A stretch of DNA of 64,000 bases, taken from positions 62,001 to 126,000 of the forward strand of contig NZ_JABEQC010000009.1 in the NCBI RefSeq assembly GCF_013041605.1. Direction: 5' to 3'. Below, piece after piece: positions 27,883-39,465 of the stretch. Every line of letters starts with the position of its first letter. Position 1 is the stretch's first letter. The notes below the pieces were generated by a model, which searched no databases, was not told the DNA's origin, and was given only the letters and a program-made list of their open reading frames with translations. Source of the DNA: Vibrio plantisponsor. Lineage in GTDB: Bacteria > Pseudomonadota > Gammaproteobacteria > Enterobacterales > Vibrionaceae. The translations under genes and the position numbers were made by a program.

Positions 27883-28173
27883 ATGAATATTCGTCCATTA
27901 CATGATCGAGTTATCGTTGAACGCCAAGAAGTTGAATCTAAGTCTGCTGGTGGCATTGTTCTTACTGGTTCTGCTGCGGAAAAATCAACGCGCGGTAAAG
28001 TGCTTGCTGTCGGTAAAGGCCGCATTCTAGAAAACGGTACAGTTCTTCCACTGGACGTAAAAGTTGGCGATTCTGTGATTTTTGCTGAAAGCTACGGCAC
28101 TAAATCAGAAAAGATCGACGGCAAAGAAGTTCTTATTCTGTCTGAAAGCGACATTCTAGCAATCGTTGAGTAA
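27883..28173 (+). CDS. groES: Co-chaperonin GroES
   Basis: Seven-fold lid of the GroEL folding chamber. 96 residues with the family start [16 protein letters not shown], the mobile loop around 16-32 ([14 protein letters not shown]) that contacts GroEL, and [20 protein letters not shown] precedes the ATG. groEL follows after 85 bases in one operon. Confidence 0.98.
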   Translation: MNIRPLHDRVIVERQEVESKSAGGIVLTGSAAEKSTRGKVLAVGKGRILENGTVLPLDVKVGDSVIFAESYGTKSEKIDGKEVLILSESDILAIVE

Positions 28174-28207
28174 TTGCTCTGAGCTCTTATGTTCTGAAAA
28201 GAACTAA

Positions 28208-29893
<1,686 letters not shown>

Positions 29894-29942
29894 TTCCCTG
29901 TGCTGACTAGACCTTATCGTTGAGGTCGAGCATAGATACTTT

Positions 29943-29980
29943 AAAGGCAGAATGTGCTATGGCATGTTCTGCCTTTTGTT
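29943..29980 (+). terminator. groESL terminator
   Basis: Stem AAAGGCAGAA / TTCTGCCTTT with a 14-base, partly paired loop, followed by TTGTTT. Confidence 0.8.
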
Positions 29981-30239
29981 TATTCTGCCATTTTGTTTTA
30001 CAGAATTTGTTTATCCATACTTGTCTATCATCCCTTCTTTCTAACTGCCCTAGTACGAAAAGATCTTAATTTATTCCTTGTTATAACGCCGTTTTATATG
30101 AGATTTAGTCCATGTTTTTGTTCATATATTGTCCAAAAAACGAGATTTATTCCAAACAAATAAAATGACGATCTCTTTTTTATAAAACGATGGTTTATAA
30201 ATGTAAGCAATAATAAAAACCCTACTAGGAGCACTCCTA
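29981..30239 (+). promoter_or_regulatory. Pectate lyase upstream region with an inverted repeat
   Basis: This AT-rich stretch (part of the 346-base gap after groEL) has no gene. Near its end, 41 bases before the pectate lyase start, lies TATAAA-N7-TTTATA (30181-30199). It could be an operator for a pectin-responsive repressor such as KdgR, though it is not a clear KdgR consensus. Its base composition is more AT-rich than the flanks. Confidence 0.35.
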
Positions 30240-31862
30240 ATGAAAAAAACTTACTTAGCTATTGCTATGATGACCACGCTTGCTGGTTGTAGCAGTGTTT
30301 CAACTTTGCCTGCTGATTCTTTCCAAGCCACTGGTTGGGCGACGGTTGACGGCGCTGTCACTGGTGGTGAAGGAGCGAAAGCTGAAAATGTTTACGTGGT
30401 CGAGACACGTGCACAATTAATTGAAGCTCTTTATGGCAGTGTGGACGCGAATTTAAATAATCCAGCAAGTGACGTTCCTAAAATCATCTATATCAAAGGC
30501 ACTATCGATTTAACTGCGAATGCTGAAGGTCAATCTATGTCTGGTTCTGATTTCATGGCGAAGTGTGCTGATGAAACTGGCTACAGCGATTACGACACTT
30601 TCTACAATGCCTACCGTGCAGCATATGACCCAGCGGTATGGAATAAACAAGATCTTGCCAAGAATGGTCGCCCACCTAAGGTGAATGGTCCTTTAGAAGA
30701 TGCGCGTGATTGCTACCAAAAAGCTCAGGCGGATTACACTGTACTGCGTGTTGGTTCGAATACTTCTATCTTAGGTGTTGGTAACGATGCTCATATCAAG
30801 TTCGGTACACTGCGTCTGGGTACTGCAGGTAAAGAATTGGTGAAGAACATCATCATTCGTAACATCGAATTCTCTGATTCGTTTGATTTCTTCCCACAAT
30901 GGGATCCTCAGGATTCATTCCGTATTAACAAGAAAGAATTTGGTCAAGGTAACTGTAGTGACAAGTTTGTAAGCGATACGGTAAACCCTTACGGTTGTAC
31001 TAGTGCAGAAGGCGGCCGCTGGAACTCAGAATACGATTTAATTGCGATTGATAACGCTCAGCAAGTATGGATTGACCATAACACGTTTAGTGATGGTGAG
31101 CGTACCGATGACCAGTTCCCACCAGTATGGGAAGCTCCGTACAACATCAAAGAGCAAAAAGTGCAGCATCACGATGGTCTCGTGGATATTACTAATGCAG
31201 CAACGAAGATTACTGTTTCATACAACGTCTTCAAGAATCACGATAAGACCAACTTGTTAGGTGGTAGCGACAAGCCAAATGCTGAGATTGGCTATGGTCC
31301 TGGCGCAATTGATGTTACGTTCCACCACAACATTTGGGATAACACAGGTCAGCGTATGCCTCGTCTACGTTTTGGTCGTGTTCACTCTTACAACAACTAT
31401 TTCAACCTGAATGCTACAGCGGGTAAAGAAGCAGGCAAATACGGCATGATGGACGCGGTAATTTTAGGTACTGCTGCGAAAATCTATGCAGAAAACAACG
31501 TGTTTGACATTAAAAACGATGGTGAAGGTACGTTCGAACACAAGATCATCGGTTACTACTCTCGCACTAACAATCAAGAGCGTTGTGTAAAAACCGGTGA
31601 TTTTGAAGAAGCAGCTTGCGGCACCTATTTCTTTGCTGAAGGTAACTTAGCTAACGGCGCGGCAATTGACCTAAATGCAATTGCTCAGAAAAACCAAGCA
31701 TCATCTGGCAGCAATGCCGAGCTGACATTGTTAGATCCATCTGATGCGAATGTGTTTTGGTTACCTAAGAACACTTATCAGTACCAAGCAGATGCGGCAG
31801 AAAGCGTGAAAGACAATCTGCTGAAAAATGCCGGTGCTGGTAAATTAAATATCAAGCACTAA
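30240..31862 (+). CDS. Lipoprotein pectate lyase, polysaccharide lyase family 1-like
   Basis: Cleaves polygalacturonate by beta-elimination, a Ca2+-dependent reaction on the parallel beta-helix fold. The signal ends in the lipobox LAGC with Cys17; Ser at +2 predicts the outer membrane, so the enzyme is probably surface- or periplasm-exposed. Family motifs are WIDHNTF near 276-282, DGLVDIT near 312, a repeated VSYNVF / VTFHHNIW pattern, and GQRMPRLRFGRVHSYNNYF with the likely catalytic Arg372. The 540 residues include an insertion (about 75-150) with several cysteines. It is flanked by groEL and modF; no oligogalacturonide transport or catabolic genes are adjacent. Confidence 0.88.
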   Translation: MKKTYLAIAMMTTLAGCSSVSTLPADSFQATGWATVDGAVTGGEGAKAENVYVVETRAQLIEALYGSVDANLNNPASDVPKIIYIKGTIDLTANAEGQSMSGSDFMAKCADETGYSDYDTFYNAYRAAYDPAVWNKQDLAKNGRPPKVNGPLEDARDCYQKAQADYTVLRVGSNTSILGVGNDAHIKFGTLRLGTAGKELVKNIIIRNIEFSDSFDFFPQWDPQDSFRINKKEFGQGNCSDKFVSDTVNPYGCTSAEGGRWNSEYDLIAIDNAQQVWIDHNTFSDGERTDDQFPPVWEAPYNIKEQKVQHHDGLVDITNAATKITVSYNVFKNHDKTNLLGGSDKPNAEIGYGPGAIDVTFHHNIWDNTGQRMPRLRFGRVHSYNNYFNLNATAGKEAGKYGMMDAVILGTAAKIYAENNVFDIKNDGEGTFEHKIIGYYSRTNNQERCVKTGDFEEAACGTYFFAEGNLANGAAIDLNAIAQKNQASSGSNAELTLLDPSDANVFWLPKNTYQYQADAAESVKDNLLKNAGAGKLNIKH

Positions 31863-31880
31863 GCCTTTAGTTAGTGAGAT

Positions 31881-31912
31881 AAAAATGGATGCGTTAAGCA
31901 TCCATTTTTTTA
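31881..31912 (+). terminator. Pectate lyase terminator
   Basis: Stem AAATGGATGC / GCATCCATTT with a GTTAA loop and T7 run. Confidence 0.88.
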
Positions 31913-32002
31913 TGCTGTTTGAACTTGCTCAGACTTTCGGATAACTAGAAATTAACCGCTAAGTTATGCACTATAAACATTCGTTTTCCAAGGAAGGTTA
32001 CT

Positions 32003-33454
32003 ATGCAAATTCAACAGCTTAAACACCAAACAGAATCAGTATCTTTAGTGATAGATAACTGGCAACTGCAAGCTGGAGAACATTGGGGCATGTTTTCAAC
32101 TCATAGCCATGCAGCGTCGCTACTAGTGCGAGTGCTGAGTGGCGAGTTGCAACCTCAGCAAGGTAAGGTCTCTGATCTTCCCGAAAAAATTGCCTGTGTC
32201 TCTTTGCATGAGCAGCAACGCTTGCTGGATTTAGAGCTGGAAAAAGATGACACCGATTTTATGGATCGTATTGACTACGGTTCAACGGTGGAAGAGCTGG
32301 TGGCAGAAGCAGGTTGTACTGGTGATGAACTTGAGTCGTTATTAGCGACAACGGATTTATTAGCCATCAGAACTCGTGGATTTCGTCAGCTTTCCACAGG
32401 AGAAACACGCCGGGTGATGCTAGCCCGTGCGCTCGCGTTGAAGCCACAAATGATGATCTTAGATGAGCCTTATTCCGGTTTAGACATTGCTCACCGTCAG
32501 CACCTTTCCGAGCTGTTACAGCAGTGTTCGAACCATATTCAACTGGTCATCATCACATCCCGTGAAGACGAGTTACCATCTTTTATTACGCATGTGGCCT
32601 TGTTTGACGAGCAGAAACTTGCTCAAACATTAAGTCGTGAAGAGTGGCTGAACCACCCAGTGATGGCGCAGATGCTGGCGTTATCTGAGCAAAAGAGTGA
32701 TGCAATGTTCGAGCTTCTGCAAGCGCACCAGTCACAGCATCAATACCCAAATCCGTTGGTCATTATGAATGACGTCACGGTGGAATATGTGGATGCCAAA
32801 ATCTTTTCAGGTGTGAATTGGCAGATTGAGCAGGGGCAGCATTGGCAAGTGCGAGGTCCTAACGGCTGCGGGAAAAGCACGCTACTTGGGCTAATTCTTG
32901 GGGATCATCCTCAGTGTTACAGCAATGATGTGACGGTATTGGGCATGAAACGAGGCAGCGGTGAAACTATCTGGGATGTGAAACGTCACATTGGTGTAGT
33001 TTCTTCGGCTTTGCATCTTCAATATCGAGTCAATTGTACTGCTCTCGAAGTGTTGATTTCAGGATTCTACGACTCAATTGGTCTCTATCAGCAGCCGAGC
33101 AAAAAAGAGATTCTGTATGCACGCGAGTGGTTGCAGCTTTTAGAAATGAGTCAGTTTGAAAAAGTGGGTTTTCGAAATCTGGATTACGGACAGCAGCGAC
33201 TGCTGTTAATTGGTCGAGCCTTAATCAAACAGCCCGCACTACTGATTTTGGATGAACCTTATCAAGGGTTGGATTTCCTCAACCGAAAGTTAGTGTTCAA
33301 AGCGCTAAATCGCATAGCTTCTGCAAATATCAGCCAGTTGCTATATGTGACTCATCATGAAGAAGACGCGCTAGACGCAATCCATCACTTTGTGGATTTT
33401 GTTGCTCAACAAGGTGAGGGATACCGAGTCAATATTTACTCGAATCAGCCATAA
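32003..33454 (+). CDS. modF: ModF-like double ABC ATPase (first Walker A degenerate)
   Basis: A 483-residue protein of two fused ABC ATPase domains without membrane segments, matching E. coli ModF in length and in the region GDHPQCYSNDVTVLG and RGSGETIWDVKRHIGVVSS. Domain 2 is complete: Walker A GPNGCGKST at 285-293, signature LDYGQQR, Walker B LLILDEP. Domain 1 keeps the signature LSTGETRR (130-137) and Walker B MMILDEP (150-156), but the P-loop is MFSTHSHAAS at 30-39 with no glycine-lysine. E. coli ModF has GSNGSGKS at that place. ModF is linked to molybdenum genes in E. coli, but none are near here; function is uncertain. AAGGAAGG precedes the ATG. Confidence 0.82.
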   Translation: MQIQQLKHQTESVSLVIDNWQLQAGEHWGMFSTHSHAASLLVRVLSGELQPQQGKVSDLPEKIACVSLHEQQRLLDLELEKDDTDFMDRIDYGSTVEELVAEAGCTGDELESLLATTDLLAIRTRGFRQLSTGETRRVMLARALALKPQMMILDEPYSGLDIAHRQHLSELLQQCSNHIQLVIITSREDELPSFITHVALFDEQKLAQTLSREEWLNHPVMAQMLALSEQKSDAMFELLQAHQSQHQYPNPLVIMNDVTVEYVDAKIFSGVNWQIEQGQHWQVRGPNGCGKSTLLGLILGDHPQCYSNDVTVLGMKRGSGETIWDVKRHIGVVSSALHLQYRVNCTALEVLISGFYDSIGLYQQPSKKEILYAREWLQLLEMSQFEKVGFRNLDYGQQRLLLIGRALIKQPALLILDEPYQGLDFLNRKLVFKALNRIASANISQLLYVTHHEEDALDAIHHFVDFVAQQGEGYRVNIYSNQP

Positions 33455-33462
33455 CTCCCAGA

Positions 33463-33489
33463 AAAAAGCGTTGCCTGAGCAACGCTTTT
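33463..33489. terminator. Bidirectional terminator between modF and the MgtC-like gene
   Basis: Stem AAAAGCGTTGC / GCAACGCTTTT with a CTGA loop, between convergent genes. Confidence 0.88.
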
Positions 33490-33495
33490 CAATGG

Positions 33496-33969
33496 TTAGT
33501 GACGACGTCTGAGTTTCTGGTGTACGCCACGACGCAGACTGTGGAAGGTGTTTTCTGCCTTATCAACGCCGTAAAGCACACTAAGTGCAAGAAAAGTAAT
33601 GACGACAGACTGTGTTAAGTAGCCCAAACCGATCATTAGCCCTAAGGCTGCCAATACCCAGATAACTGCTGCAGAGGTAACGCCGTGAATTTTACCATCC
33701 AGCGTCATCATCACTCCCGCTCCTAAAAAGCCGACACCAGTGATGATTTGCCCAAGCACGCGAGCTTGGTCAAGGGTATTCGGGGACAGAGACACCGCCA
33801 TCGCCATGAAAAAGTAAGTGCCGGAAATAATCAGTATCGAGGTGCGGATACCTACTGGCTTTCCTCGCGTTTGACGCTCGATACCGATAAGCAAGCCGTT
33901 GATCATACAGCAAAGTAAAGCGGACCATTGGAATGGCCCAAGATCGAAAATAGAATCCAAAGTTAGCAT
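33496..33969 (-). CDS. MgtC/SapB family membrane protein
   Basis: A 157-residue inner-membrane protein with about four to five helices and the MgtC-domain motifs GLLIGIERQTRGKPVGIRT near 25-43 and GQIITGVGFLGAGVMM near 92-107. It lacks the soluble C-terminal domain of Salmonella MgtC, ending in a basic tail (LRRGVHQKLRRRH). Family members affect Mg2+ and phosphate homeostasis or F-type ATPase; this member's role is not known. GAGGCTGCC precedes the ATG. It is a lone gene. Confidence 0.88.
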   Translation of the reverse strand: MLTLDSIFDLGPFQWSALLCCMINGLLIGIERQTRGKPVGIRTSILIISGTYFFMAMAVSLSPNTLDQARVLGQIITGVGFLGAGVMMTLDGKIHGVTSAAVIWVLAALGLMIGLGYLTQSVVITFLALSVLYGVDKAENTFHSLRRGVHQKLRRRH

Positions 33970-34072
33970 GGCAGCCTCAATGCATATAGGCGTGAAGAAG
34001 CGCAGTATGCAGTGAATCTGGCTTGCGATCTAACAAAAGCTTTTATGGGCTAGATAATCAATATCTATAGAA

Positions 34073-35095
34073 CTACTCAAGATGTAAATCGAGCGGCGTT
34101 TTACTGCTTCGTCCGCCTATCTCGCGAGTTAGCTTAGGTACTAAATAACCCGAAACTCGTTCTATAACTCCAGCCATAATTGTTTTGGCTGCTTGGTCAT
34201 CAATAAAGAAGTGAGCTGCGCCCTGCACTTTATCCAACACATGAATGTAGTAAGGCAATATTCCTGCATCAAACAGGCTTTCACTGAGATCTACCTGAGC
34301 TTCGACCGAGTCGTTTACCCCTTTTAACATCACTCCCTGATTGAGTAGAGTCACGTTAATGGCACGCAGGCGAGCCATTTGCTGTTTTAGCTCAAGGTTG
34401 ATTTCATTAGCATGATTGATGTGAGTGACAAGTATCACTTGCAATCGGGTCTGAGCCAGAGTGTCTACCAGCTCATCGGTAATACGCGCAGGGATAACCA
34501 CAGGCAGGCGAGAGTGAATACGCAGACGCTTGATGTGAGAGATCGCCGCGATCTTGTCGAACAGCCAAGTCAGTTCGTGATCCTTTGCCATTAACGGATC
34601 GCCGCCAGAGAGAATGACTTCATTCAGTTCAGGATGCTTGGCAATGTAATCCAAGCTCTGCTGCCAAACCGATTTGGTACCTTTGTTGTCTTCGTAAGGA
34701 AAATGACGACGGAAACAGTAACGACAGTTAATAGCACAGCCACCTTTCACGATCATGAGCGCGCGGTTGCGGTATTTATGCAGTAATCCGGGGATGTCGT
34801 TGTTCTGCTCTGAAAGGGGGTCGTTTGAATAACCTTGGTGTACTTCAAACTCTTCGCTCAATGGCAATACTTGGCGCAGTAAAGGATCGTGCGGGTTGCC
34901 TTTTTCCATTCTGCTGACAAAACTTTGCGGTACTCGCTGGGCAAATAATTTGCGCGCAGCAAACCCGTCCTGCCAAGGTGTAGGATCAATACCCAGCTCG
35001 TTGAGCAATTGAGTGGGATCTGAGATAGCATTTGCTAGTTGTTTGATCCAGTTTTGCTCAACAGAATCGACTTTTCGGGTTATGATGTGCGGCAT
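34073..35095 (-). CDS. epmB: EF-P-(R)-beta-lysylation radical SAM protein EpmB
   Basis: Lysine 2,3-aminomutase that makes (R)-beta-lysine for modifying elongation factor P. The ATG giving 340 residues (E. coli 342) starts [16 protein letters not shown]; a longer frame reaches into efp and is rejected. The radical SAM CxxxCxxC is CAINCRYCF near 120-128, followed by HFPYE; the PLP-lysine region and LSGGDPLM are present. Its start is only 31 bases from divergent efp, so each promoter must run into the other gene's coding sequence. Partners are efp next door and epmA at about 39.5 kb. Confidence 0.95.
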   Translation of the reverse strand: MPHIITRKVDSVEQNWIKQLANAISDPTQLLNELGIDPTPWQDGFAARKLFAQRVPQSFVSRMEKGNPHDPLLRQVLPLSEEFEVHQGYSNDPLSEQNNDIPGLLHKYRNRALMIVKGGCAINCRYCFRRHFPYEDNKGTKSVWQQSLDYIAKHPELNEVILSGGDPLMAKDHELTWLFDKIAAISHIKRLRIHSRLPVVIPARITDELVDTLAQTRLQVILVTHINHANEINLELKQQMARLRAINVTLLNQGVMLKGVNDSVEAQVDLSESLFDAGILPYYIHVLDKVQGAAHFFIDDQAAKTIMAGVIERVSGYLVPKLTREIGGRSSKTPLDLHLE

Positions 35096-35126
35096 TAATT
35101 TTAACTCGAAGAATGTAAGAGGAAAT

Positions 35127-35693
35127 ATGGCTACTGTTAGCACGAATGAATTTAAAGGCGGTCTTAAAATTATGCTTGATAATGAGCCTTGTGTCATTCT
35201 CGAAAACGAGTATGTAAAACCGGGCAAAGGTCAGGCTTTCAACCGTGTAAAAATCCGTAAACTGCTTTCTGGCAAAGTTCTAGAGAAAACTTTTAAGTCT
35301 GGTGACTCTGTAGAAACTGCGGACGTAGTAGATATCGACCTAGATTATCTATATTCAGATGGCGAATTCTACCACTTTATGAACAACACCACGTTCGAAC
35401 AAATTGCAGCAGACGTTGCAGCTGTTGGCGAAAACGCTAAGTGGTTGGTAGAAAACAATACTTGTACTCTGACACTTTGGAACGGTAACCCAATTTCTGT
35501 TACTCCACCAAACTTCGTTGAGTTAGAAGTGACTGAAACAGATCCAGGTCTGAAAGGCGATACTCAAGGCACAGGCGGTAAACCAGCAACACTCGTTACC
35601 GGTGCAGTTGTACGTGTACCTCTTTTCATCCAAATCGGTGAAGTAGTGAAAGTGGATACTCGTAGTGGCGAATATGTAAGCCGCGTTAAGTAA
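35127..35693 (+). CDS. efp: Elongation factor P
   Basis: Rescues ribosomes stalled on polyproline. The ATG after AGAGGAAAT gives 188 residues starting [14 protein letters not shown], the E. coli length; an upstream in-frame start inside epmB is rejected. The modified lysine is in VKPGKGQAF at Lys34, as in E. coli, fitting the beta-lysylation genes epmA and epmB nearby. The three-barrel fold ends at [12 protein letters not shown] bidirectional-looking terminator follows. Confidence 0.98.
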   Translation: MATVSTNEFKGGLKIMLDNEPCVILENEYVKPGKGQAFNRVKIRKLLSGKVLEKTFKSGDSVETADVVDIDLDYLYSDGEFYHFMNNTTFEQIAADVAAVGENAKWLVENNTCTLTLWNGNPISVTPPNFVELEVTETDPGLKGDTQGTGGKPATLVTGAVVRVPLFIQIGEVVKVDTRSGEYVSRVK

Positions 35694-35741
35694 ATATTGC
35701 TGTAGTTTGTACGAAAATTTCTATTACAAATTATTGAATAT

Positions 35742-35774
35742 AAAAAAGACCAGCTATATCAGCTGGTCTTTTTG
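35742..35774 (+). terminator. efp terminator
   Basis: Stem AAAGACCAGCT / AGCTGGTCTTT with a short AT-rich loop and a T run. Confidence 0.88.
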
Positions 35775-35781
35775 TATGTGT

Positions 35782-35814
35782 TATAGCTGGCCTTGGTTTC
35801 AATAAGCCAGCTAT
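35782..35814 (-). terminator. Hairpin after frdD
   Basis: A 10-bp perfect stem TATAGCTGGC / GCCAGCTATA encloses 13 bases, 8 bases past the frdD stop on the minus strand. No T run follows directly, so it may protect the frd mRNA 3' end as well as slow transcription before the efp terminator. Confidence 0.6.
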
Positions 35815-35821
35815 ATTTCCA

Positions 35822-36190
35822 CTACAGCATTAGCATTCCAATAAACACGACTGCAAGCAGTGTGATGAATCCAGCAAATGCATAACAAGCAATTTTGCCA
35901 ATAATGCCTGTATGGAATTTTAGGTCGTGCATACCGTGGTGAACACGGTGCATCGCATGCCACATTGGCAGCGCTAGCGTACCAATGATGAACAGTGCAC
36001 CGATAATGCTGGTCGCAAAGCCGGTGACACGTTCATAACTCAGTGCTTCTGCATCAATAATGCCTAGCGGAACCAAGATACCTAATACGAATACAGTGAT
36101 CGGTGTAATCATAGCGAACCATGTACCGCCAGCACCAAACAGTCCCCACCATACGGGTTCATCTGAACGTTTTGGATTGGTATTAATCAC
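35822..36190 (-). CDS. frdD: Fumarate reductase membrane subunit D
   Basis: Membrane anchor that, with FrdC, passes electrons from menaquinol to FrdAB. The GTG start after GGAGCTTATT gives 122 residues beginning [22 protein letters not shown], as in E. coli FrdD (119). Three membrane helices are evident, with [11 protein letters not shown] before the last. It is the fourth gene of frdABCD, 10 bases after frdC. Confidence 0.95.
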   Translation of the reverse strand: MINTNPKRSDEPVWWGLFGAGGTWFAMITPITVFVLGILVPLGIIDAEALSYERVTGFATSIIGALFIIGTLALPMWHAMHRVHHGMHDLKFHTGIIGKIACYAFAGFITLLAVVFIGMLML

Positions 36191-36200
36191 AATAAGCTCC

Positions 36201-36584
36201 TTACACCACAATCAGAACAATAAGTGAGATGAAGGCAACTGCTGCCCACTGACTCAATACAATGATCTTCTTATCAAGCAATTTACCCTTGATGCGGATT
36301 GGCATCACCTGAGGCATCATGCTGAAGAAGGTTTGTGCATGAAATAGGCTACCCGCTAACGCAACAATGTTAATCGCGATAACGATTGGGTTTGCCATGA
36401 ATTCAAGCCATGTATTCCAAGCTTCAGGACCTTTTACCAATGATCCTAGACCTACGGTCAGGAACAAGGTGAAAAGAATGAGCGGTAGAACCGTCGCTTC
36501 ACGTACCATGTAAAAACGGTAGAAAGGATGATCTTTCCACCAAGTACGTTTCATCTGACGAACATAAGGTTTACGGTTACTCAT
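36201..36584 (-). CDS. frdC: Fumarate reductase membrane subunit C
   Basis: Second membrane anchor of fumarate reductase. 127 residues with a basic N-terminus ([31 protein letters not shown] segment across 1-31) and three membrane helices; the quinone-pocket Glu in the first helix region (REATVLPL) is kept. It starts two bases beyond the frdB stop, so translation is coupled. Confidence 0.95.
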   Translation of the reverse strand: MSNRKPYVRQMKRTWWKDHPFYRFYMVREATVLPLILFTLFLTVGLGSLVKGPEAWNTWLEFMANPIVIAINIVALAGSLFHAQTFFSMMPQVMPIRIKGKLLDKKIIVLSQWAAVAFISLIVLIVV

Positions 36585-36586
36585 CC

Positions 36587-37342
36587 TTAGCCCTCCACTT
36601 TGTTTGTTGAACCATCTGGTTTCAACATTGCAATCACGAAGTCCATTGACGATTCCACTTTACCTTGGTTCACCGCCGCCGCTGGGTCGACATGTTTTGG
36701 ACAAACTTCAGAACAGTAGCCAACAAAAGTACAGCCCCATGCACCATTCTCACCATTGATAAGCTTCATACGCTCTGCTTTACCATGGTCACGAGAATCA
36801 AGGTTGTAACGATGAGCCAAAGTCAGTGCCGCTGGACCGATAAATTCAGGGTTAAGACCGAACTGAGGACACGCCGCATAGCACAGACCACAGTTGATAC
36901 AGCCTGCGAACTGTTTGTAGCGAGCCATCTGCTCAGGCGTTTGGTTATTTGGACCATCTTCAGGTGTACGATCATTACCAATGATGTAAGGCTTGATTGC
37001 TTCAAGACGTTCGATAAACGGTGTCATATCAACAATCAGGTCTTTTTCAATCGGGAAGTTTGCTAATGGCTCGATTTTTAAACCATTTGGGTAGTCGCGA
37101 AGGAAACTCTTACATGCCAGTTTAGGCACGCCGTTCACCATGATGCCGCATGAACCACAAATCGCCATACGGCAAGACCAGCGGTATGAAAGCTCTTTAT
37201 CTAAGTGATCTTTCACGTAACCAATAGCATCAAGTACTGACATTGTTTCATCGAAAGGTACTTCAAAGCCTTGCAGATGAGGTTCTGCATCTTTTGCTGG
37301 GTCGTAGCGTAAGATCTCTACTTTTTGAATACGATTTGCCAT
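36587..37342 (-). CDS. frdB: Fumarate reductase iron-sulfur subunit B
   Basis: Electron-transfer subunit of 251 residues. Three cluster motifs occur in order: [2Fe-2S] [10 protein letters not shown] near 57-66 with the later Cys in LACK, [4Fe-4S] [12 protein letters not shown] near 148-159, and [3Fe-4S] [12 protein letters not shown] near 204-215. The ATG shares one base with the frdA stop, so it is tightly coupled. A short C-terminal tail follows the last cluster. Confidence 0.97.
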   Translation of the reverse strand: MANRIQKVEILRYDPAKDAEPHLQGFEVPFDETMSVLDAIGYVKDHLDKELSYRWSCRMAICGSCGIMVNGVPKLACKSFLRDYPNGLKIEPLANFPIEKDLIVDMTPFIERLEAIKPYIIGNDRTPEDGPNNQTPEQMARYKQFAGCINCGLCYAACPQFGLNPEFIGPAALTLAHRYNLDSRDHGKAERMKLINGENGAWGCTFVGYCSEVCPKHVDPAAAVNQGKVESSMDFVIAMLKPDGSTNKVEG

Positions 37343-39159
37343 TACTGTTGATCCTCCGCACTTACGCCAGCTTCTTTCGCCGCTTCTGCTGCTGCAGCTT
37401 TTTCAGCCGCTTCACCGTAAAGTCGAGCTTTAGGTTGAGACTTAGTGATAGTCACTGGGCTGTAATCGATCTTCGGTGCATTGCCGTTGGTGTAGAAAGC
37501 AAGTGAGTGTTTTAGGAAGTTTTCATCATCACGTTCGGTACAACCATCGTCTAAACGTTGGTGAGCACCACGAGACTCTTTACGTAGCAGCGCTGAATGA
37601 ACCATAGCTTCTGCAACTTCTAAACCGTAGCCGACTTCAATCGCATAAAGCAGATCAGTGTTGAACACTTTTCCTTTGTCTCTAATACTGATTTTTTTGT
37701 AGCGTTCTTTTAGCTCAGCAAGTTTAGCAATGGTCTCTTGCATCAAGTCTTCTTGACGGTAGATACCACAACCCGCTTCCATGGTGTGACCCATTTCAGT
37801 ACGAATATCCGCCCAGTTTTCATCGCCTTCTTGGTTTAGAAGAGCTTGAATACGGCCTTCTATCGCTTGAACTTGCTCTTCAATCGCTTTGTCATTCCAG
37901 CCTTTAAATTCTTCTGCACGTTTCACTGCATGTTCACCAGCAACGCGACCAAATACCACGAATTCAGCCAGTGAGTTTGAACCAAGACGGTTTGCACCAT
38001 GAAGACCAACTGACGCACATTCACCAACCGCAAACAGCCCGCTAATACGAGTTTCACATTGACCATTAGTTTCAATACCACCCATGGTGTAGTGAACCGT
38101 TGGACGAATTGGAATAGGCTCTTTGGCTGGGTCTACGTTTACGTACGCTTTTGCTAGCTCACAAATGAACGGCAGACGTTCTTGAAGATACTCTTCACCT
38201 AAGTGGCGTAAGTCGAGAAGCACCACATCACCTAATGGGTGTTTGATGGTGTTACCTTTTTGCTGTTCGTGCCAGAAAGCTTGTGAAACTTTGTCACGAG
38301 GACCCAGTTCCATGTATTTGTTTTTCGGCTGACCCACAGGTGTTTCTGGACCCATGCCGTAATCTTGCAGGTAACGGTAACCGTTCTTATTGACGATGAT
38401 ACCGCCTTCACCACGACAACCTTCGGTCATCAGAATACCAGTGCCTGGCAGACCGGTTGGGTGGTACTGAACGAATTCCATGTCACGCAGTGGCACGCCG
38501 TGGCGATACGCCATTGCCATACCGTCGCCAGTTACAATGCCACCGTTAGTGTTACAGTGATAAACACGGCCCGCGCCACCTGTTGCTAATACAACCGATT
38601 TCGCTTTGATGAGAACTAATTCACCTTCAGACATATGAATGGCAACAAGTCCTTGAACTTCGCCATCAACAACCAAAAGGTCGACAACGAAATACTCATC
38701 AAATCGTTTGATCTGAGGATACTTAATTGAAGTTTGGAAGAGTGTATGTAGCATGTGGAAGCCAGTTTTGTCGGCCGCGAACCAAGTACGCTCGACTTTC
38801 ATACCGCCAAAACGACGAACGTTAACTTCGCCATTTTCTTTACGGCTCCATGGGCAACCCCATTGCTCCATTTGAATCATTTCGCGAGTGGAATTTTTTA
38901 CAAAATATTCCACAACATCCTGTTCACATAGCCAGTCGCCCCCACCAACGGTGTCGTTGAAGTGGTTGTCTAGGCTATCTTCTTCCTTGATAACTGCTGC
39001 GGAACCGCCTTCAGCGGCTACCGTGTGAGAACGCATCGGATAAACTTTAGATATCAGGGCAACTTCTAGGTTTGGGTTCGCTTCAGCTGCTGCAATTGCA
39101 GTACGAAGACCCGCACCACCTGCGCCGATGACTGCGATATCTGTGGTAATTGTCTGCAC
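37342..39159 (-). CDS. frdA: Fumarate reductase flavoprotein subunit A
   Basis: Catalytic FAD subunit for anaerobic fumarate respiration. The GTG start behind an excellent GGAGGATAACT gives 605 residues (E. coli 602) beginning [21 protein letters not shown], whose GxGxxG binds FAD. His45 in [10 protein letters not shown] is the covalent flavin ligand. Substrate residues include [21 protein letters not shown] near 232-252 and the catalytic Arg region of [12 protein letters not shown]. Choice of Frd over Sdh follows from the FrdC/FrdD anchors. First gene of the operon, divergent from epmA. Confidence 0.97.
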   Translation of the reverse strand: MQTITTDIAVIGAGGAGLRTAIAAAEANPNLEVALISKVYPMRSHTVAAEGGSAAVIKEEDSLDNHFNDTVGGGDWLCEQDVVEYFVKNSTREMIQMEQWGCPWSRKENGEVNVRRFGGMKVERTWFAADKTGFHMLHTLFQTSIKYPQIKRFDEYFVVDLLVVDGEVQGLVAIHMSEGELVLIKAKSVVLATGGAGRVYHCNTNGGIVTGDGMAMAYRHGVPLRDMEFVQYHPTGLPGTGILMTEGCRGEGGIIVNKNGYRYLQDYGMGPETPVGQPKNKYMELGPRDKVSQAFWHEQQKGNTIKHPLGDVVLLDLRHLGEEYLQERLPFICELAKAYVNVDPAKEPIPIRPTVHYTMGGIETNGQCETRISGLFAVGECASVGLHGANRLGSNSLAEFVVFGRVAGEHAVKRAEEFKGWNDKAIEEQVQAIEGRIQALLNQEGDENWADIRTEMGHTMEAGCGIYRQEDLMQETIAKLAELKERYKKISIRDKGKVFNTDLLYAIEVGYGLEVAEAMVHSALLRKESRGAHQRLDDGCTERDDENFLKHSLAFYTNGNAPKIDYSPVTITKSQPKARLYGEAAEKAAAAEAAKEAGVSAEDQQ

Positions 39160-39465
39160 AGTTATCCTCCAGTGTATTGTATGTTGATGATGAGCTTTGG
39201 TGCTCATTCCTCGTTATATTGGGTGGTTTTCCGGTGAACGCTAAAGGATTGTCGCGCCTCCGAATCAAACCAAATCCACTTATAAAGTGGTAGGCTCAGT
39301 TTAGGAGAGGTCAAGGATGAAAAAATTGATTCTGTTGGGTTTTTGCTTCGGTAGTGCAAACATAAGCATACAAATTTTATCTTGTGTGATTAGAGTCACG
39401 TTTAGGTTTTGTATTTTGGCTCGAAAAGGTAAAATCTGTTCAATCCTGATTATGTGAATAACCAA
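39160..39465. promoter_or_regulatory. Divergent frdA/epmA region with a CRP-like site
   Basis: This 306-base gap holds the frd and epmA promoters. A clear palindrome TGTGA-TTAGAG-TCACG at 39385-39400 fits CRP and lies about 80 bases before epmA. No full FNR box (TTGAT-N4-ATCAA) was found, only half-matches, although frd is expected to be oxygen-controlled. A small ORF (separate entry) occupies part of the gap. Confidence 0.5.
39317..39457 (+). CDS. Possible small ORF upstream of epmA
   Basis: A 46-codon ORF starts with ATG six bases after the strong ribosome site AGGAGAGG (39303-39310). The product begins [19 protein letters not shown], a short hydrophobic stretch like a signal or membrane segment, and is basic and Cys-containing later. 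Its TGA overlaps an in-frame GTG of epmA (GTGA). It might be a leader peptide or small membrane protein coupling into epmA, or chance. The CRP-like palindrome lies inside it, which argues against transcription starting far upstream. No homologue is recalled. Confidence 0.3.
   Translation: MKKLILLGFCFGSANISIQILSCVIRVTFRFCILARKGKICSILIM

Noticed and set aside
36665..37066. 133-codon plus-strand ORF
   Set aside because: Antisense to frdB; its Cys and His content mirrors the iron-sulfur codons on the other strand.
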